Positions 24,926-33,982 of a stretch of DNA of 64,000 nt are shown piece after piece. Position 1 is the stretch's first letter, and the number at the start of each line of letters is the position of its first letter. This stretch comes from Algibacter sp. L3A6 (GTDB taxonomy: Bacteria; Bacteroidota; Bacteroidia; Flavobacteriales; Flavobacteriaceae). The stretch covers positions 1,835,501-1,899,500 of the forward strand of contig NZ_CP047030.1 in NCBI RefSeq assembly GCF_009796825.1, given 5' to 3'. The translations under genes were made by a program, and so were the position numbers. A model generated the notes under the pieces. That model was not told where the DNA came from. It did no database searches and saw only the letters and a list, made by a program, of their open reading frames with translations.

Positions 24926-26419
24926 CTAATTTACACCTTGGGCATCGCTAATAACACGATCTATAAAATCGGTGTTAATATATAATAGCCTTGCCAAATT
25001 GTGTAAAACATTAATTTCGCTATCATCTATTTCTCCATCGGCATAGGATATAATAGATAAATCTCTAAGAATATTTAGTTTTTGCATCACAGATAGTACA
25101 ATATCCAAATCTTTGGTAAGTTGTTTTACCTCGTCTATCATTTCATCTTCTGTAAGGCCTTTGATAGTCATCATACAATTGGCGAAAATTTTAGGAGCAA
25201 CAATACTACTTAATGCTTGTATTTCAGAATCGTCTACAACGCCGTCTGCATTCGAAATTAAGTAACCACCTAAGAACATTAATCGTTGAATTTTTTCAGA
25301 ATGTTCGCTTTCATCATCTAGGTTTTCAGGTTCCATTAACGACATAATACGTTTAATTTCAACCTCCATAGCTTCCTCTGTAATTTCACCGGTAATGTTC
25401 GGATTAAATTCAGCATAGGTTTCACTTTTGTTAAAAAGCTCTAAAGCTTTAATTCGTAAAGGACTAAATGGATGACTGCTATACCAATCGGAAGGGTCGT
25501 GGTTAGCATCGTTTAAAACTTCTTCGAGATCTACAAATTGTTCGATGTAAGCATTAAGTTGAAAATCTAAAGAATCTGTTGTAACTCCAGAAGATAATTT
25601 GAAGAATGTACGGCCTACAGCTTCAAAATCTTGACAGCATAATAACCCGGCTCTATCTGCACTTATTTCTGCATTTCTATTCCATGCATATAATTTCATG
25701 GCGTGTATTGGCGCCAAGTGGTTCTCGCCTTCATCTAAAATTTGACGTACTGGATAATCAAAATGCTCGAAAAGTACATGTCCGATTTCGTGACCAACAA
25801 CAAAAATTAATTCTTCCTTAGAAAAACGTTCTAAAATTCCTGAAGATAAAATAATGTATAATTTATTGTCGTCTGGCGGATAGCATGATGCGTTAAAGAT
25901 GTCACTTTGGTATACAAAAAACTCAATGTCAGCCTTTAATTTTAGAGTGTTTTTACAATGCTCTCCAATTTCATGAAGCATTGGTGCCAAGGTTTTAGTA
26001 AGTCTTAAACTCGATTTTAATAAGTGTTTTCTAGACTTAAATTTACCACTGTTTTCGTTTACACGTTTTAAAGTGTCTTGTATTAATTCGTCTTTTTGAA
26101 ATTCAATAACAAAGTCTCTATCTCCATCATAAACCAGTAAGTTTAAATCGATGTTCGCACGGTCGTTAGTATAGATTTGTGGCTCGTTATCTGCCACAGC
26201 TTTATGGTTTAGCTCATTAATTTCTTCAATACGTTTGGTGTATTCTTGAGCTAGCTCTGTTGTTATATTTTGAAATTCAACACTCGCTTCTTGTATTTTA
26301 CTGTGATCTCCTGAAGTTTGTGCTTCATTTAAATCTGCCATCATTTTTTCCTGCGCTGTATTTAAAGCTGCTTGATGTTCTTTTTCTAGATCCGAAATAG
26401 TTTCTGATGTATATGTCAT
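24926..26419 (-). CDS. M48-type zinc metallopeptidase with C-terminal TerB-like domain
   Basis: A 497-residue protein with no signal peptide or clear membrane segment. Residues about 1-75 are charged and helical. The peptidase domain holds FVVGHEIGHVLFEHFDYP near residues 206-223 (HExxH zinc site) and NRNAEISADRAGLLCCQDFEAV near 248-269 (third ligand Glu). The C-terminus (about 370-497) has two acidic calcium-like loops, NADGVVDDSEIQAL and YADGEIDDSEINVL, in a helical region like TerB/tellurite-resistance domains. It is last in the operon, 6 bases after the DUF6882-like gene. A role in cytoplasmic or inner-face proteolysis under stress is inference. Confidence 0.85.
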   Translation of the reverse strand: MTYTSETISDLEKEHQAALNTAQEKMMADLNEAQTSGDHSKIQEASVEFQNITTELAQEYTKRIEEINELNHKAVADNEPQIYTNDRANIDLNLLVYDGDRDFVIEFQKDELIQDTLKRVNENSGKFKSRKHLLKSSLRLTKTLAPMLHEIGEHCKNTLKLKADIEFFVYQSDIFNASCYPPDDNKLYIILSSGILERFSKEELIFVVGHEIGHVLFEHFDYPVRQILDEGENHLAPIHAMKLYAWNRNAEISADRAGLLCCQDFEAVGRTFFKLSSGVTTDSLDFQLNAYIEQFVDLEEVLNDANHDPSDWYSSHPFSPLRIKALELFNKSETYAEFNPNITGEITEEAMEVEIKRIMSLMEPENLDDESEHSEKIQRLMFLGGYLISNADGVVDDSEIQALSSIVAPKIFANCMMTIKGLTEDEMIDEVKQLTKDLDIVLSVMQKLNILRDLSIISYADGEIDDSEINVLHNLARLLYINTDFIDRVISDAQGVN

Positions 26420-26425
26420 AATATA

Positions 26426-27094
26426 TTAAGCTTGAACTGTTATTTTAGAATTAGAAATTTTCATGAGTCTTCCTTTTAAATCAAAAATCCCAAGAATTTG
26501 ATCATCATTCTTTTTAGCAACAATATTATTTCCTGGTAGTTCTACTTCGTAACCTTTTGCTTTTAAGTAAAAATATAAGCTGTATTTATGTGGAAACTTA
26601 TAGCTTGCTGCAACTTGTGTAAAGTGAGAACAAATTAAAGCAGGTGCAGTTCTGGCCTTGTCATCGGCTTCTTTAGAAGTAATAGTAACATAAACGGTTA
26701 AGCCTTTAAAAGTTAATGGTACGTAGCAACTCTCTTTTAGCATAGAAGACGCTATAGTTGAAAAATAAGCACCTGGATCGGAGTCTAATTCTGTTTTAGG
26801 ATTTATTAAATCGTCTATTTGGTAAGTTTCACCTACAGCTTTCATGGCTAAAGCTGTTTGTGTAAATTTTTCAGGAATGCCACTTTGAGTATTTGCCCAT
26901 GCCCATAACCAGCTTTTTTCGTTTTCAGCATAAGTTCCTATTACTTGAATGTCAAAAACCTGATTGTCTCCATAAGTTAATTTGCCTTCAAGCATATCGC
27001 AGCTCCAGCCTAAATCTTCTATCATTTCTCCAAAAATCTCTTGTTTTTCTAGAGAAAGCACAAGCGACTGGTTGTACAATTCTTGTATTGTCAT
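26426..27094 (-). CDS. DUF6882-like domain protein; 3' half of a frameshifted fusion gene
   Basis: The 222 residues from ATG 27094 look like the DUF6882 family: FGEMIEDLGWSCDMLEGKLTYGDNQVFDIQVIGTYAENEKSWLWAWANTQSGIPE near residues 21-76. The frame is open well upstream of this ATG (to about 27258), coding a Glu/Thr/Pro-rich linker joined to NADKVEDRTARIISLLEDK. That segment is the missing tail of the gene 27249-27599. The real product was probably one two-domain protein of about 390 residues; whether the downstream ATG is used on its own is unknown. Function unknown. Confidence 0.7.
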   Translation of the reverse strand: MTIQELYNQSLVLSLEKQEIFGEMIEDLGWSCDMLEGKLTYGDNQVFDIQVIGTYAENEKSWLWAWANTQSGIPEKFTQTALAMKAVGETYQIDDLINPKTELDSDPGAYFSTIASSMLKESCYVPLTFKGLTVYVTITSKEADDKARTAPALICSHFTQVAASYKFPHKYSLYFYLKAKGYEVELPGNNIVAKKNDDQILGIFDLKGRLMKISNSKITVQA

Positions 27095-27248
27095 TTTGTT
27101 AGGAGCTTCTGTTGCTTCTTGTTTCTTTTCGGTTGTAGGAGCAGAAGTTTCTGTAGTTGCTGTATCAGGAGTTCCTTCAGCAAATTCTTCTAGTTTATCT
27201 TCTAATAAAGAAATAATACGTGCTGTTCTATCTTCAACCTTATCGGCA

Positions 27249-27599
27249 TTAATAAACTGGGCTGTGGTTTATTCTTAGAATACCATCTTCAAAAGTAATG
27301 GCACGTTCTGTATTATGCTCGTCGTTTTCGTTTACAATAACCACTTCTTTTAATCCGGCTTGTAAAAGTTCCACACCCATCGTGTCTACGCAAATAGCTT
27401 TAAAAGCTTCTATTAATGGTAGAAAATATATTTTTGGAAATGTATCGTTGTATATATGAGAAAAGCGATCTTCCATAAGGGTGTTCCATGAAATATTTAA
27501 AGGTACAGTGTAACCTGCAGCTGTGTTAATTTCAGTTTCTAATGCTGGAAATAAATCGTTTTGAAAGGCTTGGATAATTCTTTTTTCTTTAAGTCCCAT
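27249..27599 (-). CDS. Unknown small-domain protein, 5' half of a frameshifted fusion gene
   Basis: This 116-residue frame is clearly a paralogue of the gene at 29319-29729. Both begin MGLKE(K/N)R, and share FP.L...I..AAG..VPLNI.W...EDRF.H.YND..PKIYFLPLIEA, and (G/N)GIL...HSP. The frame ends early at TAA 27249-27251 just after HSPVY. Removing one T in the GTTTATTAA stretch (about 27251-27257) gives HSPVINADKVEDRT, matching the paralogue's HSPIINADDVDSRT and continuing into the DUF6882-like gene. No known family recognised. Confidence 0.75.
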   Translation of the reverse strand: MGLKEKRIIQAFQNDLFPALETEINTAAGYTVPLNISWNTLMEDRFSHIYNDTFPKIYFLPLIEAFKAICVDTMGVELLQAGLKEVVIVNENDEHNTERAITFEDGILRINHSPVY

Positions 27600-27632
27600 A
27601 ATTTTATTTTTTTAAGAGTGTATTTAATTTTT

Positions 27633-28289
27633 TTATAATATTTGAAGAAGCTTTTCTTCTAAAGTGTCGGCTAGATTTTCAGGCAAAGCCTTATCTATAG
27701 CTAGAGATATGGTTAATGTTTTAGATTGTATTTTAAGCTGAAGTGTTTCTGTTTGTTCGAATACAATGGTATCGAGTACTTGATAAGCTTCCTCGCCTAG
27801 AGCATCTGTGGTGATGTTGTTTACAGCCTTTTGCAATGCGGTAAATACATCTTGAACATTCAATCTATTATTTAATTCTTTTAAATTTAGCGTGTCTATT
27901 TTTAAATCATTTATTTGATTTCCTAACAACAATTTTTCATTGTTCAACCAGCGTTTAAGTTGTAAAACAGTCAATTCTTGATTGGCAGATGATAAAGGCC
28001 TACTGATAGCGCCTTTAGATAATTCTACAACCAGTTTTTTAGGTTGTTTTACCGTTACAACAGTAATGTCGTGTATGTTGAAAAATGATACGTTATCGTT
28101 TTCTGAAAGTATACAAACCGATTTTTGATGCTTGTTTTCTTCTGAAATATCTAGAAGCGTACCTTCCATGTAACTGCCGTTGGTTAAAGAAATAGCTATT
28201 AAAAGTGGTTCTTCTTTTTTTAAAATAGATTGTAGGATATCCTCGGGCGTTTGGGCTACAAACGCTTTATAATAAGATGGTTTTTCCAT
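27633..28289 (-). CDS. Hypothetical protein with possible Sm-like N-terminal fold
   Basis: A 218-residue cytoplasmic protein of unknown family. Residues about 28-80 (PLLIAISLTNGSYMEGTLLDI ... KSVCILSENDNVSFFNIHDITVVTV) have the strand pattern and NG turn of LSm/SH3-like small barrels, which is only a fold guess. The rest is helical, with LTVLQLKRWLNNEKLLLGN and a C-terminal LPENLADTLEEKLLQIL. It is 14 bases after the lipoprotein gene and 33 bases before the next, clearly operonic. Confidence 0.75.
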   Translation of the reverse strand: MEKPSYYKAFVAQTPEDILQSILKKEEPLLIAISLTNGSYMEGTLLDISEENKHQKSVCILSENDNVSFFNIHDITVVTVKQPKKLVVELSKGAISRPLSSANQELTVLQLKRWLNNEKLLLGNQINDLKIDTLNLKELNNRLNVQDVFTALQKAVNNITTDALGEEAYQVLDTIVFEQTETLQLKIQSKTLTISLAIDKALPENLADTLEEKLLQIL

Positions 28290-28303
28290 GATGTAAGTTG
28301 GTG

Positions 28304-29275
28304 TTATGGGTGTTCTATAAGAAATTGATAATCTTCTGGTAATTGATCCATAAGGGAATAGAAGATACCGTCTCTAGGAGTGGTTTTGTAGTCGTAATAT
28401 TTTAAGGTTTTCATGTCTAGGTTTGGGTAGTTCATTTTTACCATATACACGCCTACTGCTTCCGTTATGTGTCTGTTTCCTTCAGCTTCTTTTAGTGGCT
28501 CGTGTTTTTCAAAAGCGATATAGAAACTGTTTAATTTAGATTGGTTTACCCATATACGATTTAAATAAATAGGAGAATCTGGTTTAGCGAATTCTTGTTT
28601 TATCACACGGTCAATATGTTCTGCCTTTTTAGATCCAGCATTATTTGCAACAATAGCATTGGAGTAATACCTGTACGTTAGGTTGCTGTCGTTATAAGTA
28701 TTTGGCTTTACTATAAGTTCGTAAAAACCTTTCTTTTCGTCTTTCAATTTGAAATCTACATGTGCTTCTTGAGTCCATGTGTTTGGGTAATCTTGCAAAA
28801 CGTAACGGATTTTTCTTGAAAAAGCATCAAAATCCCTTTGCGTTGGTTCCTTTTCTAAAGTGATGCTAATGGTATGGTTAAACACATTTACTTCCATGTC
28901 TACAACATCAGCATCCAAAGTTTCGTGCATTTCTTCTCTTAAAACAATTTCTTGTTGTTGATACCGTGTTAACGATTCGATACTTAAGTCGTGTCTGTTG
29001 TGTGATGCTATGTATAATGCTTTGTTCTTCGCATTCCAATCAAAGTTTATAACAATATCCGGATTTTCTTTAAGCTTTAATTCTACCCAAAATAAATCTG
29101 GATTCATGCTAGCCGCATTAAAATCTCTTTTAAAAGTAAGTACCTCATACTTATCTTTATGGTGCATTTTTAAATAGGCTATTAGCCCTCTTTTTGCTTC
29201 AATTCCTGAAACACCGCAACTAACAAGCGATAAAAACAATCCGATTAAAAAAATATAAAAAATAGATTTAGACAT
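28304..29275 (-). CDS. Hypothetical lipoprotein of the M48-TerB operon
   Basis: A lipoprotein of about 323 residues. The signal is MSKSIFYIFLIGLFLSLVSCG with the lipid-accepting Cys at about residue 20, which supports ATG 29275; the in-frame ATG at 29293 would add six residues. The mature part is mixed alpha/beta with several Tyr/Asp-rich stretches (IVKPNTYNDSNLTYRYYSNAIV, and MKTLKYYDYKTTPRDGIFYSLM near the end). No family recognised. It is the envelope member of an operon whose other products look cytoplasmic. Confidence 0.78.
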   Translation of the reverse strand: MSKSIFYIFLIGLFLSLVSCGVSGIEAKRGLIAYLKMHHKDKYEVLTFKRDFNAASMNPDLFWVELKLKENPDIVINFDWNAKNKALYIASHNRHDLSIESLTRYQQQEIVLREEMHETLDADVVDMEVNVFNHTISITLEKEPTQRDFDAFSRKIRYVLQDYPNTWTQEAHVDFKLKDEKKGFYELIVKPNTYNDSNLTYRYYSNAIVANNAGSKKAEHIDRVIKQEFAKPDSPIYLNRIWVNQSKLNSFYIAFEKHEPLKEAEGNRHITEAVGVYMVKMNYPNLDMKTLKYYDYKTTPRDGIFYSLMDQLPEDYQFLIEHP

Positions 29276-29318
29276 ATCAATAACTTTTACCAATTAAACA
29301 ATAGGTTAAAACGCTTAC

Positions 29319-29729
29319 TTATAAATTGTTTTCTAATAAATCAACGAGTACTTTGGTACGGCTATCAACATCGTCCGCATTAATAATCGGGCTATGGTCT
29401 AGAGTTAAAATTCCGTTAGAAAAACTAAAGCCGTTACTCGGGTTGTGATGATCTTGAGTATTTGTTATGTGTATTTCTTTTAAGCTTTCAGCAAGTGCTT
29501 CTTTACCCATATCATCTGCAGTTATAGACGTTAAGGCTTCAATCAATGGTAAGAAATAAATTTTTGGGTAAGAGTCGTTGTATAGGTGTAAAAAACGATC
29601 TTCGAATAAGTTTGCCCACTCAATATTTAAAGGTACGTCGAAACCTGCCGCTTCAATTATTTGAGCTTTTAATTGTGGAAATTGTTCCTCTTGAAAAGTT
29701 TTAGTAAATCGGTTTTCTTTTAATCCCAT
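29319..29729 (-). CDS. Unknown small-domain protein, first gene of the M48-TerB operon
   Basis: A 136-residue soluble protein of unknown function: MGLKENRF start, IEAAGFDVPLNIEWANLFEDRFLHLYND near 26-53, YPKIYFLPLIEALTSIT near 55-70, and HSPIINADDVDSRTKVLVDLLENNL at the end. It is the intact paralogue of the disrupted gene at 27249-27599, so the domain occurs twice in one operon, once alone and once fused. About 44 bases separate it from the lipoprotein start. Confidence 0.78.
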   Translation of the reverse strand: MGLKENRFTKTFQEEQFPQLKAQIIEAAGFDVPLNIEWANLFEDRFLHLYNDSYPKIYFLPLIEALTSITADDMGKEALAESLKEIHITNTQDHHNPSNGFSFSNGILTLDHSPIINADDVDSRTKVLVDLLENNL

Positions 29730-29835
29730 GATTTTAAATTTTAAGGTTATTTGTTTATTTACCTCAAAACTAAGACTTGGATAGGATGATTTTAAAACCG
29801 TTTTACATTTGCCACTTTTCGTTTTGTATTTGCAC

Positions 29836-30573
29836 TTATAGAGTGTCTAAAAGTTGTTTTAGATAAGATTTTTTTCGAGTTGCTACTGGTATTTTTTCGT
29901 CGTTTGTTAGGGATACTGTATTGTTCGCGCTAATCGTTTTTATGTATTTAACGTTTACTAAATGCGATTGGTGTACTCTAACAAAAGTGTGTTCACTTAA
30001 AATGTTTTCGTAGTATTTAAGGTTGCGCGCACTCATTATTTTTTTATCTACCGTATGGAAAATGGTGTAACTACCATCGGACTGACAACGGATAATATCT
30101 TTTATTTGAAGAAAATATTGCGCATCGGCTGTTTTAATTAATAGGGTTTTTTGATGTTCTTTTTCGTTAATTTCCGAAACCTTATCGATGGCACTTTTAT
30201 AAACTTGTTCTTTTTTAAAGGCAACCCTAAAACGGTCAATACATTCTGATAATTCTTCAGAATCTATAGGTTTTAATAAGTAATCTATAGTGTCGAATTT
30301 AATGGCTTTTATAGCAAACTCATCATAAGCTGTTGTGAAAATTATTTTGAAAGCAATACTATCTAAAGCTTCTAAAATTTGAAACGCATTACCACCAATA
30401 AGCTCAATATCCATAAAAACTAAATCTGGAGTTTGGCTTTTTAAAAAGGCGGTTGCTTCTGTAATGTTATCTATTTTAGCAATAACCTCAATATCTTTTT
30501 GAGTGTATTTAATAAGTTTGTCTAAGGTATTTAGAGCATTAAACTCATCTTCTATTATAACGGCTTTTATCAT
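29836..30573 (-). CDS. LytTR-type response regulator
   Basis: A 245-residue regulator. The receiver domain (about 1-118) has AVIIEDEFNA at its start, the phosphoacceptor Asp in DLVFMDIELIGG near residue 56, and the switch YLLKPIDSEEL with Lys near 107. The LytTR DNA-binding domain (about 140-245) has IIRCQSDGSYTIFHTVDKK and FVRVHQSHLVNVKYIKTI. Its start overlaps the kinase stop by one base. It lies 106 bases upstream of the M48-TerB operon in the same direction and could control it, which is inference. Confidence 0.93.
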   Translation of the reverse strand: MIKAVIIEDEFNALNTLDKLIKYTQKDIEVIAKIDNITEATAFLKSQTPDLVFMDIELIGGNAFQILEALDSIAFKIIFTTAYDEFAIKAIKFDTIDYLLKPIDSEELSECIDRFRVAFKKEQVYKSAIDKVSEINEKEHQKTLLIKTADAQYFLQIKDIIRCQSDGSYTIFHTVDKKIMSARNLKYYENILSEHTFVRVHQSHLVNVKYIKTISANNTVSLTNDEKIPVATRKKSYLKQLLDTL

Positions 30574-32420
30574 TAGAATTTTAATTTAAAAAACACTTTT
30601 GTGCCAATTGGAGTGTTGTTATTATCAAATAAATCTTCGATAGTAAATGTTTTCTCTTCGCCCTTTTTTCTCATTTTTAATCGTTCTATAAAAATGGATG
30701 TAGCGTGTAGCTCTTCGGTTATCTTTTCTTGTTTAGCTTTTGCCGATCGACCTATGCCATTGTCTTGAATTATAAACAATAAACCTTGCTGTTCTTTTTC
30801 AATCTTTAAAAGTAGATTTCCGCCTTCCTTTTTCTCTTTTAAGCCGTATTCTATGGCGTTTTCAACAAAAGGTTGCAGTAACATTGGTGGTACTTTTATT
30901 TCAGAAGCATGTATAGAGTCTTCAATATCGATGGTATAGGTAAATATGTTATTAAAGCGTAATTGTTGTGTTTCTATATAGTTAGAAATCATGGCGATTT
31001 CTTTATCTAGTGTAATAGATTCTTTTCTAACATAGTCGAAATTTTGACGAATAAGTTTAGAGAACTTCGCAATATGATTAGAGGATTTTACAGGGTTTCC
31101 TTCTAAAGTTATATTTTGAATGGCTGCTAAGGTGTTGAATATAAAATGCGGATTCATTTGCACACGCAACAAGCTTTGCTCTAATTTCGAGGCTTTGTTA
31201 GCAGCGCGCAACTTGGTGTTGTAAACATAAAATGCGGTTGCTATAAGTAGCATTACAGCCAATAATATAGTACTGATTAAAAGCCATTGGTTTCTAGAGT
31301 TTATTTCTTTTTGATGATTAATTTCTGTTTCCTTTTGCTTGACTTCGTAATTAACGTTAGCAAAATCTAAAAGGCGGTTTTTTTCTAAACGACTCACATC
31401 TAATTGTAAACTATCTCTAACTATTTGATTATCGAGAGCCTTTACATAATCGCCAGACATTATAGCTATTGCTATAAGTTTATCGCGTACTTCTATTTCT
31501 TCTTTTGCATTATTGTTAGTTGCGTAGATCTTTAAAGCCTTGATGTAGTTAACTTCGGCCGAATCGTTCTTTTTAGTTAATAAAAACATAGAACCAAGCC
31601 CTTTGTACGGAGCGGCGTTAATTACTTTTATGTTTTTATTTAACTGAATGGCACCTCTCAAAAATGTTTCGGCCATATTATATTCTCCGGCTTCTATATA
31701 AGTGTAGCCAATATTATTTAAAACGCTAACTAATGTTTTTGGGTTTCTATTAGACTGGCTTAAGGACATAGCCTCAGAATAGCTCGTTAGCGCCTTATTG
31801 TATTGTTTAAGCTGTAGGTAAACACTAGCAACGTTACTCTTTATGGCAATAATAGATGTGGTATCGGTAGTTTTAGAATACAGGCTATCGGTTGCTTTTA
31901 TATAAGTTAAAGCCTTATCGTAATCTTTCAATTTAAAGTGTAAGCTAAAAAGCTGATTATAAGCTTTTCCTTCTACACGTTTGTCTCCAATTAATTGGGC
32001 TAAATGCAGCGCTTTTAAGGCGTATGCTTGAGATGTTTCTATATCTCCCATGTGCAAAGCTGCACCACTTAGGGTAATTAATGATCGGCTTTCGTTGTAT
32101 TTATCTTTTAGTTCAGAAAATAATGCATATGCTTTTAAGTGCACATTAAATGCTTCGTGGTATTTATCGTTTAGGTATAAGGCTTCTCCTTTTTTAAACA
32201 ATAACATGGCACGCTCTAAGGTGGTTAAATCATCATCTATTAATAAGTGATCTAAATCTAAGAGAGATTGATCGGGATGTGTTAAAGTTAGCGTGTCGAA
32301 TGCTGCTAACTGAGTTTTGATATTAGGACGAAGCGTATCTTGCCTAGAACAGGTAGAGAAAAGCATTAAAAAAGAAATGACAAAGCCAAGTTGCCAAAGG
32401 CTTTTGTTTTTTAGAGTCAT
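30573..32420 (-). CDS. TPR-containing LytS-type sensor histidine kinase
   Basis: A 615-residue sensor. A lipoprotein-like signal (FLMLFSTCSRQ) exposes an N-terminal set of TPR repeats (about 65-330, for example YNKALTSYSEAMSLSQSN and YNMAETFLRGAIQLN) to the periplasm. A membrane helix near 372-392 (WLLISTILLAVMLLIATAFYVY) is followed by a coiled coil. The His_kinase box is LLRVQMNPHFIFNTLAAIQN, and the ATPase part has PFVENAIEYGLKEK and IIQDNGIGRSAKA. It forms a pair with the LytTR regulator below. Confidence 0.92.
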   Translation of the reverse strand: MTLKNKSLWQLGFVISFLMLFSTCSRQDTLRPNIKTQLAAFDTLTLTHPDQSLLDLDHLLIDDDLTTLERAMLLFKKGEALYLNDKYHEAFNVHLKAYALFSELKDKYNESRSLITLSGAALHMGDIETSQAYALKALHLAQLIGDKRVEGKAYNQLFSLHFKLKDYDKALTYIKATDSLYSKTTDTTSIIAIKSNVASVYLQLKQYNKALTSYSEAMSLSQSNRNPKTLVSVLNNIGYTYIEAGEYNMAETFLRGAIQLNKNIKVINAAPYKGLGSMFLLTKKNDSAEVNYIKALKIYATNNNAKEEIEVRDKLIAIAIMSGDYVKALDNQIVRDSLQLDVSRLEKNRLLDFANVNYEVKQKETEINHQKEINSRNQWLLISTILLAVMLLIATAFYVYNTKLRAANKASKLEQSLLRVQMNPHFIFNTLAAIQNITLEGNPVKSSNHIAKFSKLIRQNFDYVRKESITLDKEIAMISNYIETQQLRFNNIFTYTIDIEDSIHASEIKVPPMLLQPFVENAIEYGLKEKKEGGNLLLKIEKEQQGLLFIIQDNGIGRSAKAKQEKITEELHATSIFIERLKMRKKGEEKTFTIEDLFDNNNTPIGTKVFFKLKF

Positions 32421-32542
32421 AAAAGCAAAAAGGGATATTATTTGGAAAGGTAAAAATAAGCAATCATCAATATTTAATGAAGAAATTCAGTAATATGTTT
32501 ACCGCTTTAACATATACCTACTTAAACTCGATATATTGTATT

Positions 32543-33205
32543 CTAAATGTTTATAACAGCTGTTGTTAAAACAAAAACGTAATGTTGAGGTTCTATATTA
32601 AAAGTTTCCAATCGATGCTCTAAACCTGCTTGTAGTTTTAAATTATCACTCAATAACCAACCAAGTTGTGCTGTAGAGCGTTCGTCTAATTCCAAAGTTG
32701 TTTGTTTAGTTAAACTTAATAAACCTTCTAGTGCTCCAATAAAATAAGTATCATTATTTATGGGTAAGTTTAAAGAAAAGCGATAGCGTTCTCTAAAAAT
32801 AGTTTTATTTTTTAGAAAGCGCTGTTCGGCTCTAAGTCTATGGCTAAACCGCATATTGGGGTTTTTCTTTTTGTAAGTGAATTGCTGAGTAAAGCGTAAC
32901 TCGTTGCTACCACTATCAAACGGGTCTCTTGTTCTGTAGTAAGCACCTAAACTTAAATCGTGACGTTTATCTAGTTTTAATTTTGAAAAGTGATAGAGGT
33001 CGACTTGTTGTTGGTTGTATTTTAATTGTTCGTCTTTATAAAGAAAATATCGAGATCTTAGCGTAAAATTGATTCCGTAAGTATCGGAAACCTTTTTATT
33101 TAAGCCAAAACTTGTTTCTCCTAAAGCGCTAAAATGTTCTTGAGAAAAAGCTTCAAAATTTATAAATATGAGAGTTAAAAAGAGGAGTGTTTTAATATGG
33201 GGCAT
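32543..33205 (-). CDS. DUF2490 outer-membrane barrel-like protein
   Basis: A 220-residue secreted protein with a signal peptide ending EAFSQE. It has alternating strands and an end (EHRLETFNIEPQHYVFVLTTAVINI) as in the DUF2490 group. Internal strands include YRTRDPFDSGSNELRFTQQF and HRLRAEQRFLKNKTIFRERYRFSLNL, typical for that family. Likely an outer-membrane barrel of unknown function. It stands alone between the histidine kinase and tag. Confidence 0.8.
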   Translation of the reverse strand: MPHIKTLLFLTLIFINFEAFSQEHFSALGETSFGLNKKVSDTYGINFTLRSRYFLYKDEQLKYNQQQVDLYHFSKLKLDKRHDLSLGAYYRTRDPFDSGSNELRFTQQFTYKKKNPNMRFSHRLRAEQRFLKNKTIFRERYRFSLNLPINNDTYFIGALEGLLSLTKQTTLELDERSTAQLGWLLSDNLKLQAGLEHRLETFNIEPQHYVFVLTTAVINI

Positions 33206-33250
33206 GCTTAAAATTTGGAGATTCTTTTCTTAATAAAACGACGTTTAAAA

Positions 33251-33814
33251 TTAAACTTCCGAGTACCTAAAACATTTTGTTTCGTGGTCGTTAACCATTC
33301 CTGTAGCCTGCATATGTGCATAAACAACCGTGCTACCAACAAATTTAAAACCACGCTTTTTTAAATCTTTACTTAAGGCATCACTAAGCGGTGTGTTTGG
33401 TGGTGCATTTTTGTATATATCAACACTGTTTTTAATAGGTTTACCATCTACAAATTCCCAAATGTATTTACTAAAACTCCCAAATTCTTCCTGAATTTTT
33501 AAAAAAGCTTGAGCATTGGTAACGGTAGCTTTAACTTTTAATTTATTACGAATTATACCAGCATCTAAAAGTAAATCGTCCATTTTATCTTGACTGTATG
33601 TTGCAATTTTTTTATAGTCGAAATTATCAAAAGCTTTCCTGAAGTTTTCTCGTTTTCGTAATATGGTAATCCAACTTAATCCCGCTTGGAAAGTTTCTAA
33701 AATTAAAAACTCAAAAAGTGTAGCATCATCATAAACGGGAATACCCCATTCTTCATCGTGGTAAGCTTCATATAAAGCATCGCCTTCGCACCATCCGCAT
33801 CGGTGTTTTGTCAT
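33251..33814 (-). CDS. tag: DNA-3-methyladenine glycosylase I
   Basis: A 187-residue base-excision repair enzyme removing 3-methyladenine. The N-terminal RCGWCEGDALYEAYHDEEWGIPVYDD (residues about 5-30) includes zinc ligands Cys and His and the catalytic Glu region. LFEFLILETFQAGLSWITILRKRENF and FDYKKIA follow. The end FVGSTVVYAHMQATGMVNDHETKCF provides the remaining His and Cys zinc ligands. Full length. Confidence 0.95.
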   Translation of the reverse strand: MTKHRCGWCEGDALYEAYHDEEWGIPVYDDATLFEFLILETFQAGLSWITILRKRENFRKAFDNFDYKKIATYSQDKMDDLLLDAGIIRNKLKVKATVTNAQAFLKIQEEFGSFSKYIWEFVDGKPIKNSVDIYKNAPPNTPLSDALSKDLKKRGFKFVGSTVVYAHMQATGMVNDHETKCFRYSEV

Positions 33815-33982
33815 TATTATTGTAATTTTAAAGGTTTAAGTTTTCATCATTTTGCCTTATCCACATCCTTAAAATTTTTAAACCTATTTAAAATAGTGTA
33901 AGTTTTGTAATTAAAACATGACAAAAGTCAGCATAAATCAAGGTACAAGATACTAATTTTGTATAAGTTAAAAAAGAATATT

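Noticed and set aside
24926..32420. Reading the M48-TerB region as a phage-defence island
   Set aside because: No nuclease, helicase, toxin, reverse transcriptase or CRISPR-like element and no mobility gene; base composition looks like the surroundings.
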